This document shows positions 1 through 6,095 of a DNA stretch of 10,760 bases, piece by piece. The stretch spans positions 1-10,760 of the forward strand of contig JAGVII010000655.1 of NCBI GenBank assembly GCA_020056155.1, written 5' to 3'. The position numbers were made by a program, and so were the translations under genes. The notes under the pieces are model-generated. The model was not told the origin of the DNA. It made no database searches and worked only from the letters and a program-made list of their open reading frames with translations. This stretch comes from Afipia sp. GTDB taxonomy: Bacteria; Pseudomonadota; Alphaproteobacteria; Rhizobiales; Xanthobacteraceae. Within the stretch, counting starts at the first letter, position 1; every line of letters starts with the position of its first letter.

Positions 1-642
1 ATCGGCGGCGCCTACATGTGCATCTATGGAATGGAAGGGCCCGGCGGTTATCAATTGTTCGGCCGCACCATTCAAATGTGGAATACATGGCGGACCACGC
101 CCGTGTTCAAGCCGGGGCATCCATGGCTGTTGCGGTTCTTCGACCAGATTCGTTTCTTTCCTGTCGGTGCTGAGGAGTTGCTGGAGGCTCGCGCGGCGTT
201 TCCGCACGGCGCCTATCCGCTAAAGATCGAGGAAAGCGAATTTTCCTATGCTGACTATGCGAAGGGTCTGGCCCGTGATCGCGACAGCATTGCGGCGTTC
301 AAGCAGCGGCAGCAGGCAAGCTTCGAGGCCGAACGGAAACGCTGGAAGGATATGCGCATCGATGAGGTGGCTGATGATATGTCTGCGGGCGCAGGTGCGG
401 ATGCCGAAGACATTCCGGACGGCAATACGGGGGCGTTTTCGGAGGTGCCGGGCAACGTCTGGAAAATTCTGGTGAATGAAGGGGAAGATGTCGCTGCGGG
501 TGATGCGCTTGCGATCATCGAGTCCATGAAAATGGAAATCAGTGTACAGGCGCCTGTCGCCGGCCGCATATCATCTATCCGCATCAAGCCGGGGCAGACG
601 CTACGCGCGGGCGACGTTGTGGCTCTGATAAACTCTCTCTAA
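1..642 (+). CDS. Urea carboxylase, C-terminal part (5' end outside window)
   Basis: The frame is open from base 1 and stops at 640-642 (TAA), giving the last 213 residues of a longer protein. The first ~60 residues (GPGGYQLFGRT, later FDQIRFFPV) resemble the end of the KipI/allophanate-hydrolase-subunit-1 type domain found in urea carboxylase. A charged, probably helical linker follows (residues ~80-125), then a ~70-residue biotinyl domain with the biotin-attachment motif ESMKMEI; the modified Lys is encoded at 529-531. Urea carboxylase makes allophanate from urea, bicarbonate and ATP in the cytoplasm. The combination of KipI-like region, linker and biotinyl domain fits urea carboxylase better than acetyl-CoA, propionyl-CoA or pyruvate carboxylases, which lack the KipI part. 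No allophanate hydrolase follows it here, so its partner must lie upstream or elsewhere. It converges on fdxA and is probably unrelated to the rest of the window. Confidence 0.88.
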   Translation: MGGAYMCIYGMEGPGGYQLFGRTIQMWNTWRTTPVFKPGHPWLLRFFDQIRFFPVGAEELLEARAAFPHGAYPLKIEESEFSYADYAKGLARDRDSIAAFKQRQQASFEAERKRWKDMRIDEVADDMSAGAGADAEDIPDGNTGAFSEVPGNVWKILVNEGEDVAAGDALAIIESMKMEISVQAPVAGRISSIRIKPGQTLRAGDVVALINSL

Positions 643-898
643 ACAGGGCAGGGATAACTGGGGCGGATGATCGCCATGGCTTCTGCCGAAGCGGTTGCCT
701 CCAAGTGATGACCTCCAGCACGCACCTTTTCTGTCAACACCGACGAAGGTGGTTTTCACGTTCACGCCGCAACCGAAGTGATCGCCAGCGGCTTGCATCA
801 GCGGCGCGGACTTCGGAAGCGTCCACCTCATTCTCGAAAGCTGAAAAACTCCATTCAGCGCGATTCTTCGCGGACGACAACCACGGTAGCACTCGTGA
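643..898. other. Convergent intergenic spacer, no supported gene
   Basis: These 256 bases separate the ends of the urea carboxylase gene and fdxA. Open frames here lack a convincing start and ribosome-binding site. A plus-strand frame from about 712 (reading TFSVNTDEGGFHVHAA) has protein-like composition but no start codon and resembles no family I recognise. It could be a decayed gene, but that is only a guess. Two adjacent short inverted repeats lie near the fdxA end (see the 840-872 entry). Confidence 0.6.
840..872 (-). terminator. Possible weak terminator after fdxA
   Basis: Reading the minus strand downstream of the fdxA stop, a perfect 5-bp stem (CGCGA-AGAA-TCGCG, 872-859) is followed by a second 6-bp stem (GCTGAA...TTCAGC, 859-840) whose loop includes a run of Ts. 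The stems are short and the T-run is not placed directly after the first hairpin, so a Rho-independent terminator is only possible, not shown. Confidence 0.22.
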
Positions 899-1234
899 TC
901 ATGCCGCTGGAGCGGGTTTTCCGAACTCGGCCTCGAATTTGTTCGCCACTGTCACCCATTCTTCGGCATCGGCCGGTGGCTCGCCCTTTTCGGTGATGTT
1001 CGGCCAGACGCTGGACATCTCCCGATTGAATGGAATCCAGGCTGCCGCATCGGGCGTGGTATCGGCCCGGATTGCATCGGCGGGACATTCCGGTTCGCAA
1101 ACGCCGCAATCAATGCAAGCATCCGGATCGATGACCAGCATTTTGTCGCCCTCATAGAAGCAATCGACAGGACACACCTCGACACAATCCATGAATTTGC
1201 AGCGCACGCACGCTTCGGTCACGACGTAAGTCAT
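899..1234 (-). CDS. fdxA: 7Fe ferredoxin (3Fe-4S plus 4Fe-4S), FdxA type
   Basis: A 111-residue cytoplasmic electron carrier. Nine cysteines sit where expected for the Azotobacter FdI / FdxA family: C9, C17 and C50 would hold the 3Fe-4S cluster, and C21, C40, C43 and C46 the 4Fe-4S cluster, with C12 and C25 free. The second motif reads [12 protein letters not shown]. The C-terminal extension of about 60 residues ([14 protein letters not shown]) is typical of the family. I chose the ATG at 1234, which has AGGA 9 nt upstream; an in-frame TTG at 1243 would add three residues. The gene begins 32 nt after the ABC ATPase stop on the same strand, so it is probably the last gene of the importer operon. 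This placement suggests it supplies electrons to the redox enzyme encoded on the other arm of the locus, with Fpr (7304-8077) as the likely NADPH-side partner. That pairing is inference. Confidence 0.92.
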   Translation of the reverse strand: MTYVVTEACVRCKFMDCVEVCPVDCFYEGDKMLVIDPDACIDCGVCEPECPADAIRADTTPDAAAWIPFNREMSSVWPNITEKGEPPADAEEWVTVANKFEAEFGKPAPAA

Positions 1235-1266
1235 CGCTGTCAATCCTGCTTTGAGTTTCCGGGTGG

Positions 1267-2142
1267 CTAGACGACGTCAGCGAAGGACTGGCCGTGGAGA
1301 TCGATGTTCAGGCCCTCCATCGCGAGATCGCTGACCTCGCCGCCCATCGCCTTCAGACTTTCCTCGCGGATCAGAGACATGAGTCCGCGGCGCAGTCCGA
1401 GGAATTCCGAGGACATCATCATCGACTGCTGGCGCGGACGCTCCAGTGGGATTGCAATTTCCGCTTTGATGGAGCCGGGGCGCGCGGTCATGCAATAAAC
1501 CCTGTCCGACAAGAAGATGGCTTCGTCGATGTCGTGCGTCACGAACAAGACGGAGATTTTGAGCCGCTGCCACATGTTCGTGAGGATCTGCTGCATGATC
1601 ACGCGCGTTTGCGCGTCGAGCGCGCCGAACGGCTCGTCCAGCAGCAGGACCTTCGGCCCGGTCGCGAGTGCCCGCACGATGCCGACGCGTTGCTTCATAC
1701 CTCCGGACAACCGATCAGGATACTGGTTCTCGAACGCAAGCAGGCCGGTAATGCCGAGCAGCGTGCGCGCAGCGCGCTCGCGGCTGGATTTGTCGACGTG
1801 TTTCATCTTAAGGCCGAATTCGACGTTCTCGCGCACGGTTTTCCAGGGAAATAGGGAATACTGTTGAAATACCATACCGCGTTCGGCGCTTGGCCCTTTG
1901 ACCGGCTCGTCATCGACGGTGACTACTCCGCGTGTCGGCTTCAGAAAGCCGGCGACCGCGTTGAGCAATGTGGACTTGCCGCAGCCGGACGGCCCGATGA
2001 TTGAGACGAACTCGCCGGGATTGACGTGGATCGCCGCGCTGGTGACGGCTTCGACCGGTCCGTCGAGAGTGTCATAGCTCAGAGCGAAGTCCTTGACCTC
2101 GACTCGGCCTTTCGATGTCTCGTTTGCGATTTTGCTGCTCAT
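1267..2142 (-). CDS. ABC transporter ATPase, SsuB/TauB/NrtD type
   Basis: A 291-residue nucleotide-binding subunit of an importer, acting on the inner face of the membrane. All ABC motifs are intact: Walker [10 protein letters not shown] (50-58), Q-loop within [10 protein letters not shown] (91-100), signature LSGGMKQ (145-151), Walker [13 protein letters not shown] (165-176) and the switch His in VTHD (H203). The Q-loop FPW and the GALDAQTR segment are typical of the nitrate/sulfonate/taurine/bicarbonate group. The ATG at 2142 overlaps the permease stop by four bases (ATGA), which indicates translational coupling; a further in-frame ATG at 2154 is possible. About 40 residues after the core (from roughly 250) form a C-terminal tail of unknown role. 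Substrate cannot be read from this subunit; the neighbouring sulfur-type redox genes favour an organosulfur or oxyanion compound over nitrate. Confidence 0.92.
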   Translation of the reverse strand: MSSKIANETSKGRVEVKDFALSYDTLDGPVEAVTSAAIHVNPGEFVSIIGPSGCGKSTLLNAVAGFLKPTRGVVTVDDEPVKGPSAERGMVFQQYSLFPWKTVRENVEFGLKMKHVDKSSRERAARTLLGITGLLAFENQYPDRLSGGMKQRVGIVRALATGPKVLLLDEPFGALDAQTRVIMQQILTNMWQRLKISVLFVTHDIDEAIFLSDRVYCMTARPGSIKAEIAIPLERPRQQSMMMSSEFLGLRRGLMSLIREESLKAMGGEVSDLAMEGLNIDLHGQSFADVV

Positions 2143-3056
2143 GACCTGTTCCATGGCATGATGAGGTGGCCCAGCCCGCGGATCAGCGCACTCGACCCAA
2201 GCCCAAGGATGCCGATGGCGATCATGCCAAGCGCGATGTCGGCATACTGAACCAGTGAGTAGGCTTCCCAGGTGAAGTAACCGATGCCGTACTGGCCGGA
2301 GATCATCTCTGCTGCGATCAGCGAGACCCAAGCCACACCCATGCCCACCGTCAGGCCGGTGAAGATGTGCGGGAGAGATGCCGGGAAGTAGACTTCGCGG
2401 AAGATTGAGGTCTCACGCGCGCCGAGGCATTGCGACGCACGCACCAGCACCGGATCGACCATCGACATCCCGTGCAGAGTGTTGATCAGCACCGGAAAGA
2501 ACGAGCCAAGAAAGGTAATGAAGATGATGCTCTCTTCGTTTGATGGCCACAGCATGATGGACATGGGGACCCATGCGATTGCTGGAATCGGCCGCAGAAT
2601 TTCCGATACGGGAAAGATGATCTCGCGCACCAGCCGGAAGCGTCCCATGATCAGGCCAAGCGGGACGGCGATGAGAGCTGCCAGAGCGAAGCCGAAGAAA
2701 ATGCGACGGCAGCTCAGGAGAACGTGGGTGAAAAATTTGGTGTCATGCATGGCCTTCGAGAAGCTCTCGTAGACCTGTGCCGGGGTAGGGACGTTGACGA
2801 AGCGAACGTGAAGGTTGACGCGATACTTTGTCAGAAGATGCCAAGCCAGCAGAAAGAGAGCGATGGAGGCGACGCCGATGGCGAAGGCGCGTATCCGGTC
2901 TCGATGCAGCGACAACCATCGAAGCGACAGAGCGGCGAATCTGCTGATCTGTATCCCGGGTGCCGGAGGCGGCGCCGGGATTGCCGGTGCCACCTCACCT
3001 GCGAACTGCGGGTCCATCAGATTGTCACTTCGACGCCGAAGGGCAGCATTCTCCAC
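2139..3056 (-). CDS. ABC transporter permease, SsuC/TauC/NrtB type
   Basis: A 305-residue inner-membrane permease of the BPD_transp_1 family. A long Pro/Ala-rich cytoplasmic N-terminus (residues ~15-45, APAIPAPPPAPG) precedes about six hydrophobic segments. The EAA coupling loop that contacts the ATPase is at about 207-235 (ASQCLGARETSIFREVYFPASLPHIF). Typical family sequence precedes it (SEILRPIPAIAWVPMSI, 151-167). Start choice: GGAGG lies 6 nt before a GTG at 3056, the best-spaced site. An alternative TTG at 3062 overlaps the binding-protein stop (TTGA) but touches the same GGAGG with no spacing. The order binding protein, permease, ATPase with minimal gaps marks one transcription unit. 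Confidence 0.9.
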   Translation of the reverse strand: MENAALRRRSDNLMDPQFAGEVAPAIPAPPPAPGIQISRFAALSLRWLSLHRDRIRAFAIGVASIALFLLAWHLLTKYRVNLHVRFVNVPTPAQVYESFSKAMHDTKFFTHVLLSCRRIFFGFALAALIAVPLGLIMGRFRLVREIIFPVSEILRPIPAIAWVPMSIMLWPSNEESIIFITFLGSFFPVLINTLHGMSMVDPVLVRASQCLGARETSIFREVYFPASLPHIFTGLTVGMGVAWVSLIAAEMISGQYGIGYFTWEAYSLVQYADIALGMIAIGILGLGSSALIRGLGHLIMPWNRS

Positions 3057-3058
3057 GT

Positions 3059-4483
3059 TCAACCTCCGCTAACGACCGACTTGAGAGCATCGTCGAAGCC
3101 GAGCACCTTGCCCTTGATCTTGGCGGCGTAGGCTTCGGCGTCCTTCTTCAGGAGGAACGGCGCGATCTCGCTTTTGTCGGCGGCAACCGCGAAAAAGGCC
3201 TGATCGGCGAACAGCTTGATGCCGCGGGACGTATCGAAGACATAAGCGACGTTGATCTTCTTGCCCTTCGCCTTGAGGCCCGCATAAGCACCGAGCGTGC
3301 AGGACGCGCTGCTGTATGGTTCGATTTTTTCGCCATCGACCCAGATTTCACCGGCCTTGCGCGGATCGGTGACCGGCTTCTTGCAGAACTTGTCTTCGCC
3401 CGAGATTTCATAGTTTTTCGTATTCTTGAGCTGGGCATCGTAGTCGAGTTTCAGCTCGGCATACGCTTTGCGGATATAGCTGTCATCGACCCACTTCGTG
3501 GTGTCGAATTCCTTCATCCGGCCGAGATTCTGCAGGACCTTCACATCGGTCGCGGCAGCTTCGATCAGTGCGGGCTTGATGGTCGGATCGGTCGTCATGT
3601 TGCCGCTTGGCCCGAGGAAGATGTAGACCACTTCCTTGTTGATCCCGGTCCATTCCTGAATCTTCTCGGCGGCGAGTTGTGGGTCGGCACGCAGCCATTC
3701 GTTGGCAGCAACGATCGCCTTGATATATGCGACGACAACCTCCGGATACTTTTCAGCAAAGTCGGTGCGGACAACAACGCCGTGCCAGGTCGGCAGATTG
3801 GTTTCGACGCCGTCGAAAATCTTGCGTGCGAATCCCCTGAACGGGAGCAGTTCGGCGAACGGAACAAAATCGGCGTGAGCGTCGATCTTCTTTTCCTGGA
3901 GGTTGGTCGAGCCGACTTCGGGGCTCTGACTGACCAATTGGAAATAGTCTGCCGGCCAGCCGCGATCCTGCATCGCTTTCAGAACCATGCCGTGCGCGGC
4001 CGAGCCAAACGGGACGCTGACCAGTTTTCCCTTTAGGTCGGAGAGTTCGTAATAGGGCGAGTCCTTATGCACGACCATGCCGTTTCCGGAGCCGTCGAGG
4101 CTGTAAGCGGCGACGGCGATGAGCCGACTCTTGCTTTCCGGATTATTCTCGAACGTGAAGCCATTCACCACGAGCGGGTAATCGCCCATGCCGCCGAACT
4201 GAAGCTTGTTCGCCATCATGCCGTTCGTGACGGGCGGACCCGACGTGAAATTCTGCCATTCAAACTCGAACTTGATGTTGGCGTACTTTCCGTCCTTAGG
4301 GAGATATTTCTCGAGCAGGCGCAACTGGCGAATGACGACGCCAGTGGTGGCTGTGTTCGTGGTGGTGTCCTGCGTGCCGATTCCGATCTTCACTGTGGTC
4401 TGCGCTGTCGCGGCGTTCGCGAAGGCCAGCGCGGCGGCGACGGTAAAGGCAAATAGATTACGGTATCCAGAATGATGAACCAT
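3059..4483 (-). CDS. Periplasmic binding protein (NMT1/SsuA-like) with C-terminal NosL-like domain
   Basis: A 474-residue secreted substrate-binding protein. The start ATG at 4483 has GAGAGGGG 6 nt upstream and is followed by a signal peptide (hydrophobic FAFTVAAALAFANAA, likely cleavage after ATA, about residue 27). Residues ~30-345 look like the NMT1/SsuA/NrtA binding fold (KIGIGTQD, FGGMGDYPLVVNG, LKGKLVSVPFGSAAHGMVLKA, EKYPEVVVAYIKA). It is longer than usual for the family (about 310-340) by roughly 110 residues. That extra part, ~363-470, reads like NosL: GEIWVDGEKIEPYSSASC, then AYVFD, then ADQAFFAVAADKSEIAPF, then DAEAYAAKIKGKVLGFDDAL. It holds the only two cysteines, C367 and C395. 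NosL itself is a Cu(I)-binding chaperone of nitrous oxide reductase; whether this domain binds metal is unknown. The ligand is unknown; sulfonate-like compounds are a context-based guess. First gene of the importer operon. Confidence 0.87.
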   Translation of the reverse strand: MVHHSGYRNLFAFTVAAALAFANAATAQTTVKIGIGTQDTTTNTATTGVVIRQLRLLEKYLPKDGKYANIKFEFEWQNFTSGPPVTNGMMANKLQFGGMGDYPLVVNGFTFENNPESKSRLIAVAAYSLDGSGNGMVVHKDSPYYELSDLKGKLVSVPFGSAAHGMVLKAMQDRGWPADYFQLVSQSPEVGSTNLQEKKIDAHADFVPFAELLPFRGFARKIFDGVETNLPTWHGVVVRTDFAEKYPEVVVAYIKAIVAANEWLRADPQLAAEKIQEWTGINKEVVYIFLGPSGNMTTDPTIKPALIEAAATDVKVLQNLGRMKEFDTTKWVDDSYIRKAYAELKLDYDAQLKNTKNYEISGEDKFCKKPVTDPRKAGEIWVDGEKIEPYSSASCTLGAYAGLKAKGKKINVAYVFDTSRGIKLFADQAFFAVAADKSEIAPFLLKKDAEAYAAKIKGKVLGFDDALKSVVSGG

Positions 4484-4668
4484 GACAGACCCCTCTCGAT
4501 GTTTGATGTGCCCCGGGGCATTTCTCCCTGATTTTGGACATCCTTGGGGGATATGACCGATCCGGCAAACGTCGTCCGGTACAGGAGGTCGATTAGTTGC
4601 ACCGAAAGGCCTGCTGCTTAGTCCTTGAGCAATTTTGCGCCCAAGCGCCCCACCGGTAGGCAGCGCCA
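4484..4668 (-). promoter_or_regulatory. Leader and promoter region of the importer operon
   Basis: This 185-nt gap separates the crp-like gene from the binding-protein gene, both minus strand. It holds a perfect 12-bp palindrome TGCCCCGGGGCA (4509-4520), 26 nt before the start codon. A weak -24/-12-like element lies at 4628-4644 (GG-N10-GC spacing correct, TTGCT present, but 9 of 13 specified positions). The 10-mer ATTGCTCAAG at 4633-4624 recurs in the divergent region at 5981-5990. The gap suggests the importer operon has its own promoter rather than relying on readthrough from crp. No clear terminator follows crp. Confidence 0.4.
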
Positions 4669-5460
4669 TCAGTCACCCTGGCCCTTCATCTCCTGAAGGA
4701 TGTCGGGCCGTCGCACGATGATGCGAGACTTACGCGAAACCACCACGTCCTTCTCCTGCATCCTCTTGAGGCTGATCGTGACCCATTGACGCGTGGCGCC
4801 GACCATGTGCGCGAGGTCTGCATGGGTGAAAGCCGCGCCGATGAGAACGCCTTCGGGATCTTTGACGCCGTACAGTTCCACGAGATGAAGAAGCAGATGC
4901 GCCAGCCGCTCGGTGATCGACCGTGTGCCGAGCATCTGGGCCAGGGCGGAGTAGCACTTTCCCTTGAATGTCAGCCCCTCGATAAGACCAATCGCAAGGT
5001 TGGGAACTTCAACGACCAGCGCGCGCAGCTCCCTGCCGGGAAGCTGCACCAGGCTGCAGTTACTGGTCGCGACGCCGGACCATTGGTGCACGCCGGAGCC
5101 GAACACTTCTGGCCCCCCGACAAAGTTGCCGGGATGCCAGTAGGCGAGGGTAATTTCCCGCCCCGACGGCGCGGTGTAGAACACGCGAACCCGGCCGGTC
5201 TCAATCAGATAAATTCCGTCGTGTTTCGCACCCTGATTGAACAGCGTCTGGCCGCGATAAAGAACCTTGCGGCGGCCCTTCTTCAGAACGATCTCCCGTT
5301 CCTGTAACGAGAGCGTTTCGAACAGCGATGGTGCGCCACCGAGGGATCCTGAACTCTCCGTCAGCAACAGCGACTGGTTTCCCGCGGACGATGCTGCAGG
5401 GGTTCGCTGCAAGTGAGTTCCGCGCCCGGCACCGGCATTGACTGCTGCATAGATTTGCAT
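4669..5460 (-). CDS. Crp/Fnr-family transcriptional regulator
   Basis: A 263-residue DNA-binding regulator. An N-terminal extension of about 45 residues with no recognised motif is followed by a cyclic-nucleotide-binding-type beta-barrel (~50-145; GQTLFNQGAKHDGIYLIETGRVRVF), the dimerisation helix (~150-198) and a winged helix-turn-helix (FTHADLAHMVGATRQWVTISLKRMQ, 211-235). The phosphate-binding cassette is not canonical. Where CRP has GE...RSA, this protein reads GGPEVFGSGVHQWSGVA, so cAMP binding is doubtful. It lacks an FNR-type N-terminal cysteine set, with only C135 and C169, so it is not an Fe-S oxygen sensor of the FNR type. The ATG at 5460 has GGAG 7 nt upstream. A sigma-54-like promoter and an inverted repeat lie just upstream, consistent with autoregulation. 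Position between the two arms makes it the likely local regulator. The signal is unknown. Confidence 0.88.
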   Translation of the reverse strand: MQIYAAVNAGAGRGTHLQRTPAASSAGNQSLLLTESSGSLGGAPSLFETLSLQEREIVLKKGRRKVLYRGQTLFNQGAKHDGIYLIETGRVRVFYTAPSGREITLAYWHPGNFVGGPEVFGSGVHQWSGVATSNCSLVQLPGRELRALVVEVPNLAIGLIEGLTFKGKCYSALAQMLGTRSITERLAHLLLHLVELYGVKDPEGVLIGAAFTHADLAHMVGATRQWVTISLKRMQEKDVVVSRKSRIIVRRPDILQEMKGQGD

Positions 5461-5472
5461 AGCGCGCTCCAG

Positions 5473-5493
5473 ACTTTAAAATCGGTCTAAAGT
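5473..5493. promoter_or_regulatory. Inverted repeat before crp-like gene, candidate operator
   Basis: ACTTTA-N9-TAAAGT forms a perfect 6+6 inverted repeat over 21 bp. It lies between the sigma-54-like promoter (5498-5514) and the start codon at 5460, around the predicted transcription start. The spacing of half-sites suits a dimeric helix-turn-helix protein, so autorepression by the Crp-like protein is a reasonable guess. I found no second copy in the other intergenic regions. Confidence 0.35.
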
Positions 5494-5497
5494 GCGG

Positions 5498-5514
5498 AGC
5501 AAGCCTCATGCCAA
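5498..5514 (-). promoter_or_regulatory. Sigma-54-type (-24/-12) promoter for crp-like gene
   Basis: On the minus strand the sequence reads TTGGCATGAGGCTTGCT. Against the consensus TGGCACGRNNNTTGCW it matches 12 of 13 specified positions, the only miss being T for the second C of TGGCAC. GG and GC are separated by exactly 10 bases as sigma-54 requires. Transcription would start about 12 nt downstream, near 5488, leaving a ~28-nt leader with GGAG before the ATG at 5460. By a rough count a match this good is expected by chance about 0.05 times in a window of this size. Confidence 0.5.
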
Positions 5515-5566
5515 TTCGTGCTCTGCGACATTAAGACTTACGGAGCTTGAACGTCAGGCTTCGAAG

Positions 5567-5902
5567 TTAGTCTTGGATATCAATGCGGGCGTCGCTTAGC
5601 CCGACCAGAAAAGCCCACGGATAAATTCCGCGGGCGTGGCCGTCCGAGAACGCGATATTGATCGCGTATCCACCCATGAAAGAGAATTGGCCGATCTTGA
5701 TATCGTCGAACTGCTCGGGAAAGACGCCGTCAATTCTTGCTCTTGTGCAATGAGCGCATTTGCAAGCCTCGCGGAGGCGGTTCGCTTTGAGTTCGATGTC
5801 GTCGCCGTCTGCAAATGTGAGACGCATGTGACTGCGATCGTCGCTGATCTCGATCAGTTTTGGTGCAGCAGCAAGTGCTGGCGATGCGGCGAACTGTGGC
5901 AA
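5567..5902 (-). CDS. DUF971 / GBBH-like N-terminal domain protein
   Basis: A protein of about 111 residues made up almost wholly of one DUF971 (PF06155, gamma-butyrobetaine-hydroxylase-like N-terminal) domain. Family features are visible: ADGDDIELKANRLREACKCAHC (residues 31-52) with a Cys cluster C47, C49 and C52, and the second half GGYAINIAFSDGHARGIYPW (77-96). In stand-alone form the function is not established. Cys-rich members are thought to bind metal, and some relatives occur near Fe-S or redox genes, which would fit here. Start is uncertain. I favour the TTG at 5902, preceded by GGAG at 7 nt; a longer frame opens with a TTG at 5956. It is 106 nt upstream of the crp-like gene on the same strand and diverges from the YeiH-family gene, sharing a 193-nt control region. 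Confidence 0.8.
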   Translation of the reverse strand: MPQFAASPALAAAPKLIEISDDRSHMRLTFADGDDIELKANRLREACKCAHCTRARIDGVFPEQFDDIKIGQFSFMGGYAINIAFSDGHARGIYPWAFLVGLSDARIDIQD

Positions 5903-5951
5903 AGCGGATTCTCCGAGCTTGTAAACACACCATCGAACCGGGCTCGCCGCC

Positions 5952-5965
5952 AGCAATTAATTGCT
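5952..5965. repeat. 14-bp perfect palindrome AGCAATTAATTGCT
   Basis: AGCAATT followed by AATTGCT is fully self-complementary. It sits in the divergent control region and contains the ATTGCT hexamer on both strands. A dimeric regulator binding site is the simplest reading. Confidence 0.45.
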
Positions 5966-6057
5966 CCGAAAACATGACGTATTGCTCAAGCTGTTTTCTT
6001 GGCAATTCTTTGCTTGTGAGGACTGGTCGTCGTTATCCAGTCTGTGCGCAGTTTATT

Positions 6058-6077
6058 GCGCCTCCGAGGCGCCTCGG
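6058..6077. repeat. Overlapping GC-rich palindromes before YeiH-family gene
   Basis: GCGCCTC-C-GAGGCGC (6058-6072) and the perfect 14-bp palindrome CCGAGGCGCCTCGG (6064-6077) overlap, so the same GAGGCGC segment can pair with either neighbour. The element ends 18 nt before the ATG at 6096. It could be an operator, or alternative RNA stems that affect initiation at a gene whose ribosome-binding site is weak. Confidence 0.4.
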
Positions 6078-6095
6078 CTCCGGACATCCATCCTC

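Larger units (their letters stand above)
5903..6095. promoter_or_regulatory. Divergent control region between DUF971 and YeiH-family genes
   Basis: This 193-nt region separates two diverging genes and is dense in symmetry. It carries a 14-bp perfect palindrome at 5952-5965, direct repeats of ATTGCTC at 5960-5966 and 5981-5987 (start-to-start 21 bp, two helical turns), and overlapping GC-rich palindromes at 6058-6077 immediately before the plus-strand gene. I cannot name a promoter with confidence for either direction. A TTGGCA...TTGCTT element at 5999-6015 resembles sigma-54 but has the wrong spacing. Confidence 0.5.

Noticed and set aside
643..898. Possible gene remnant in the urea carboxylase-fdxA gap
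   Set aside because: One frame reads like protein for about 30 codons but has no start, no ribosome-binding site and no recognised family.
2143..2331. N-terminal extension of the ABC ATPase frame into the permease gene
   Set aside because: The extra ~60 residues are the permease region read out of frame; the ATG at 2142 with ATGA overlap fits the family length.
2960..4036. Long plus-strand open frame (358 codons) opposite the binding-protein gene
   Set aside because: It lies antisense to a gene with clear signal peptide and family motifs, has no ribosome-binding site of note and resembles no family.
4484..4669. N-terminal extension of the binding-protein frame up to the crp stop
   Set aside because: A signal peptide begins at the ATG at 4483, which has a strong ribosome-binding site; a 60-residue stretch before it would disrupt export.
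5999..6015. Sigma-54-like element TTGGCAATTCTTTGCTT upstream of the YeiH-family gene
   Set aside because: Both half-elements look good, but GG and GC are separated by 9 bases rather than the 10 that sigma-54 needs.
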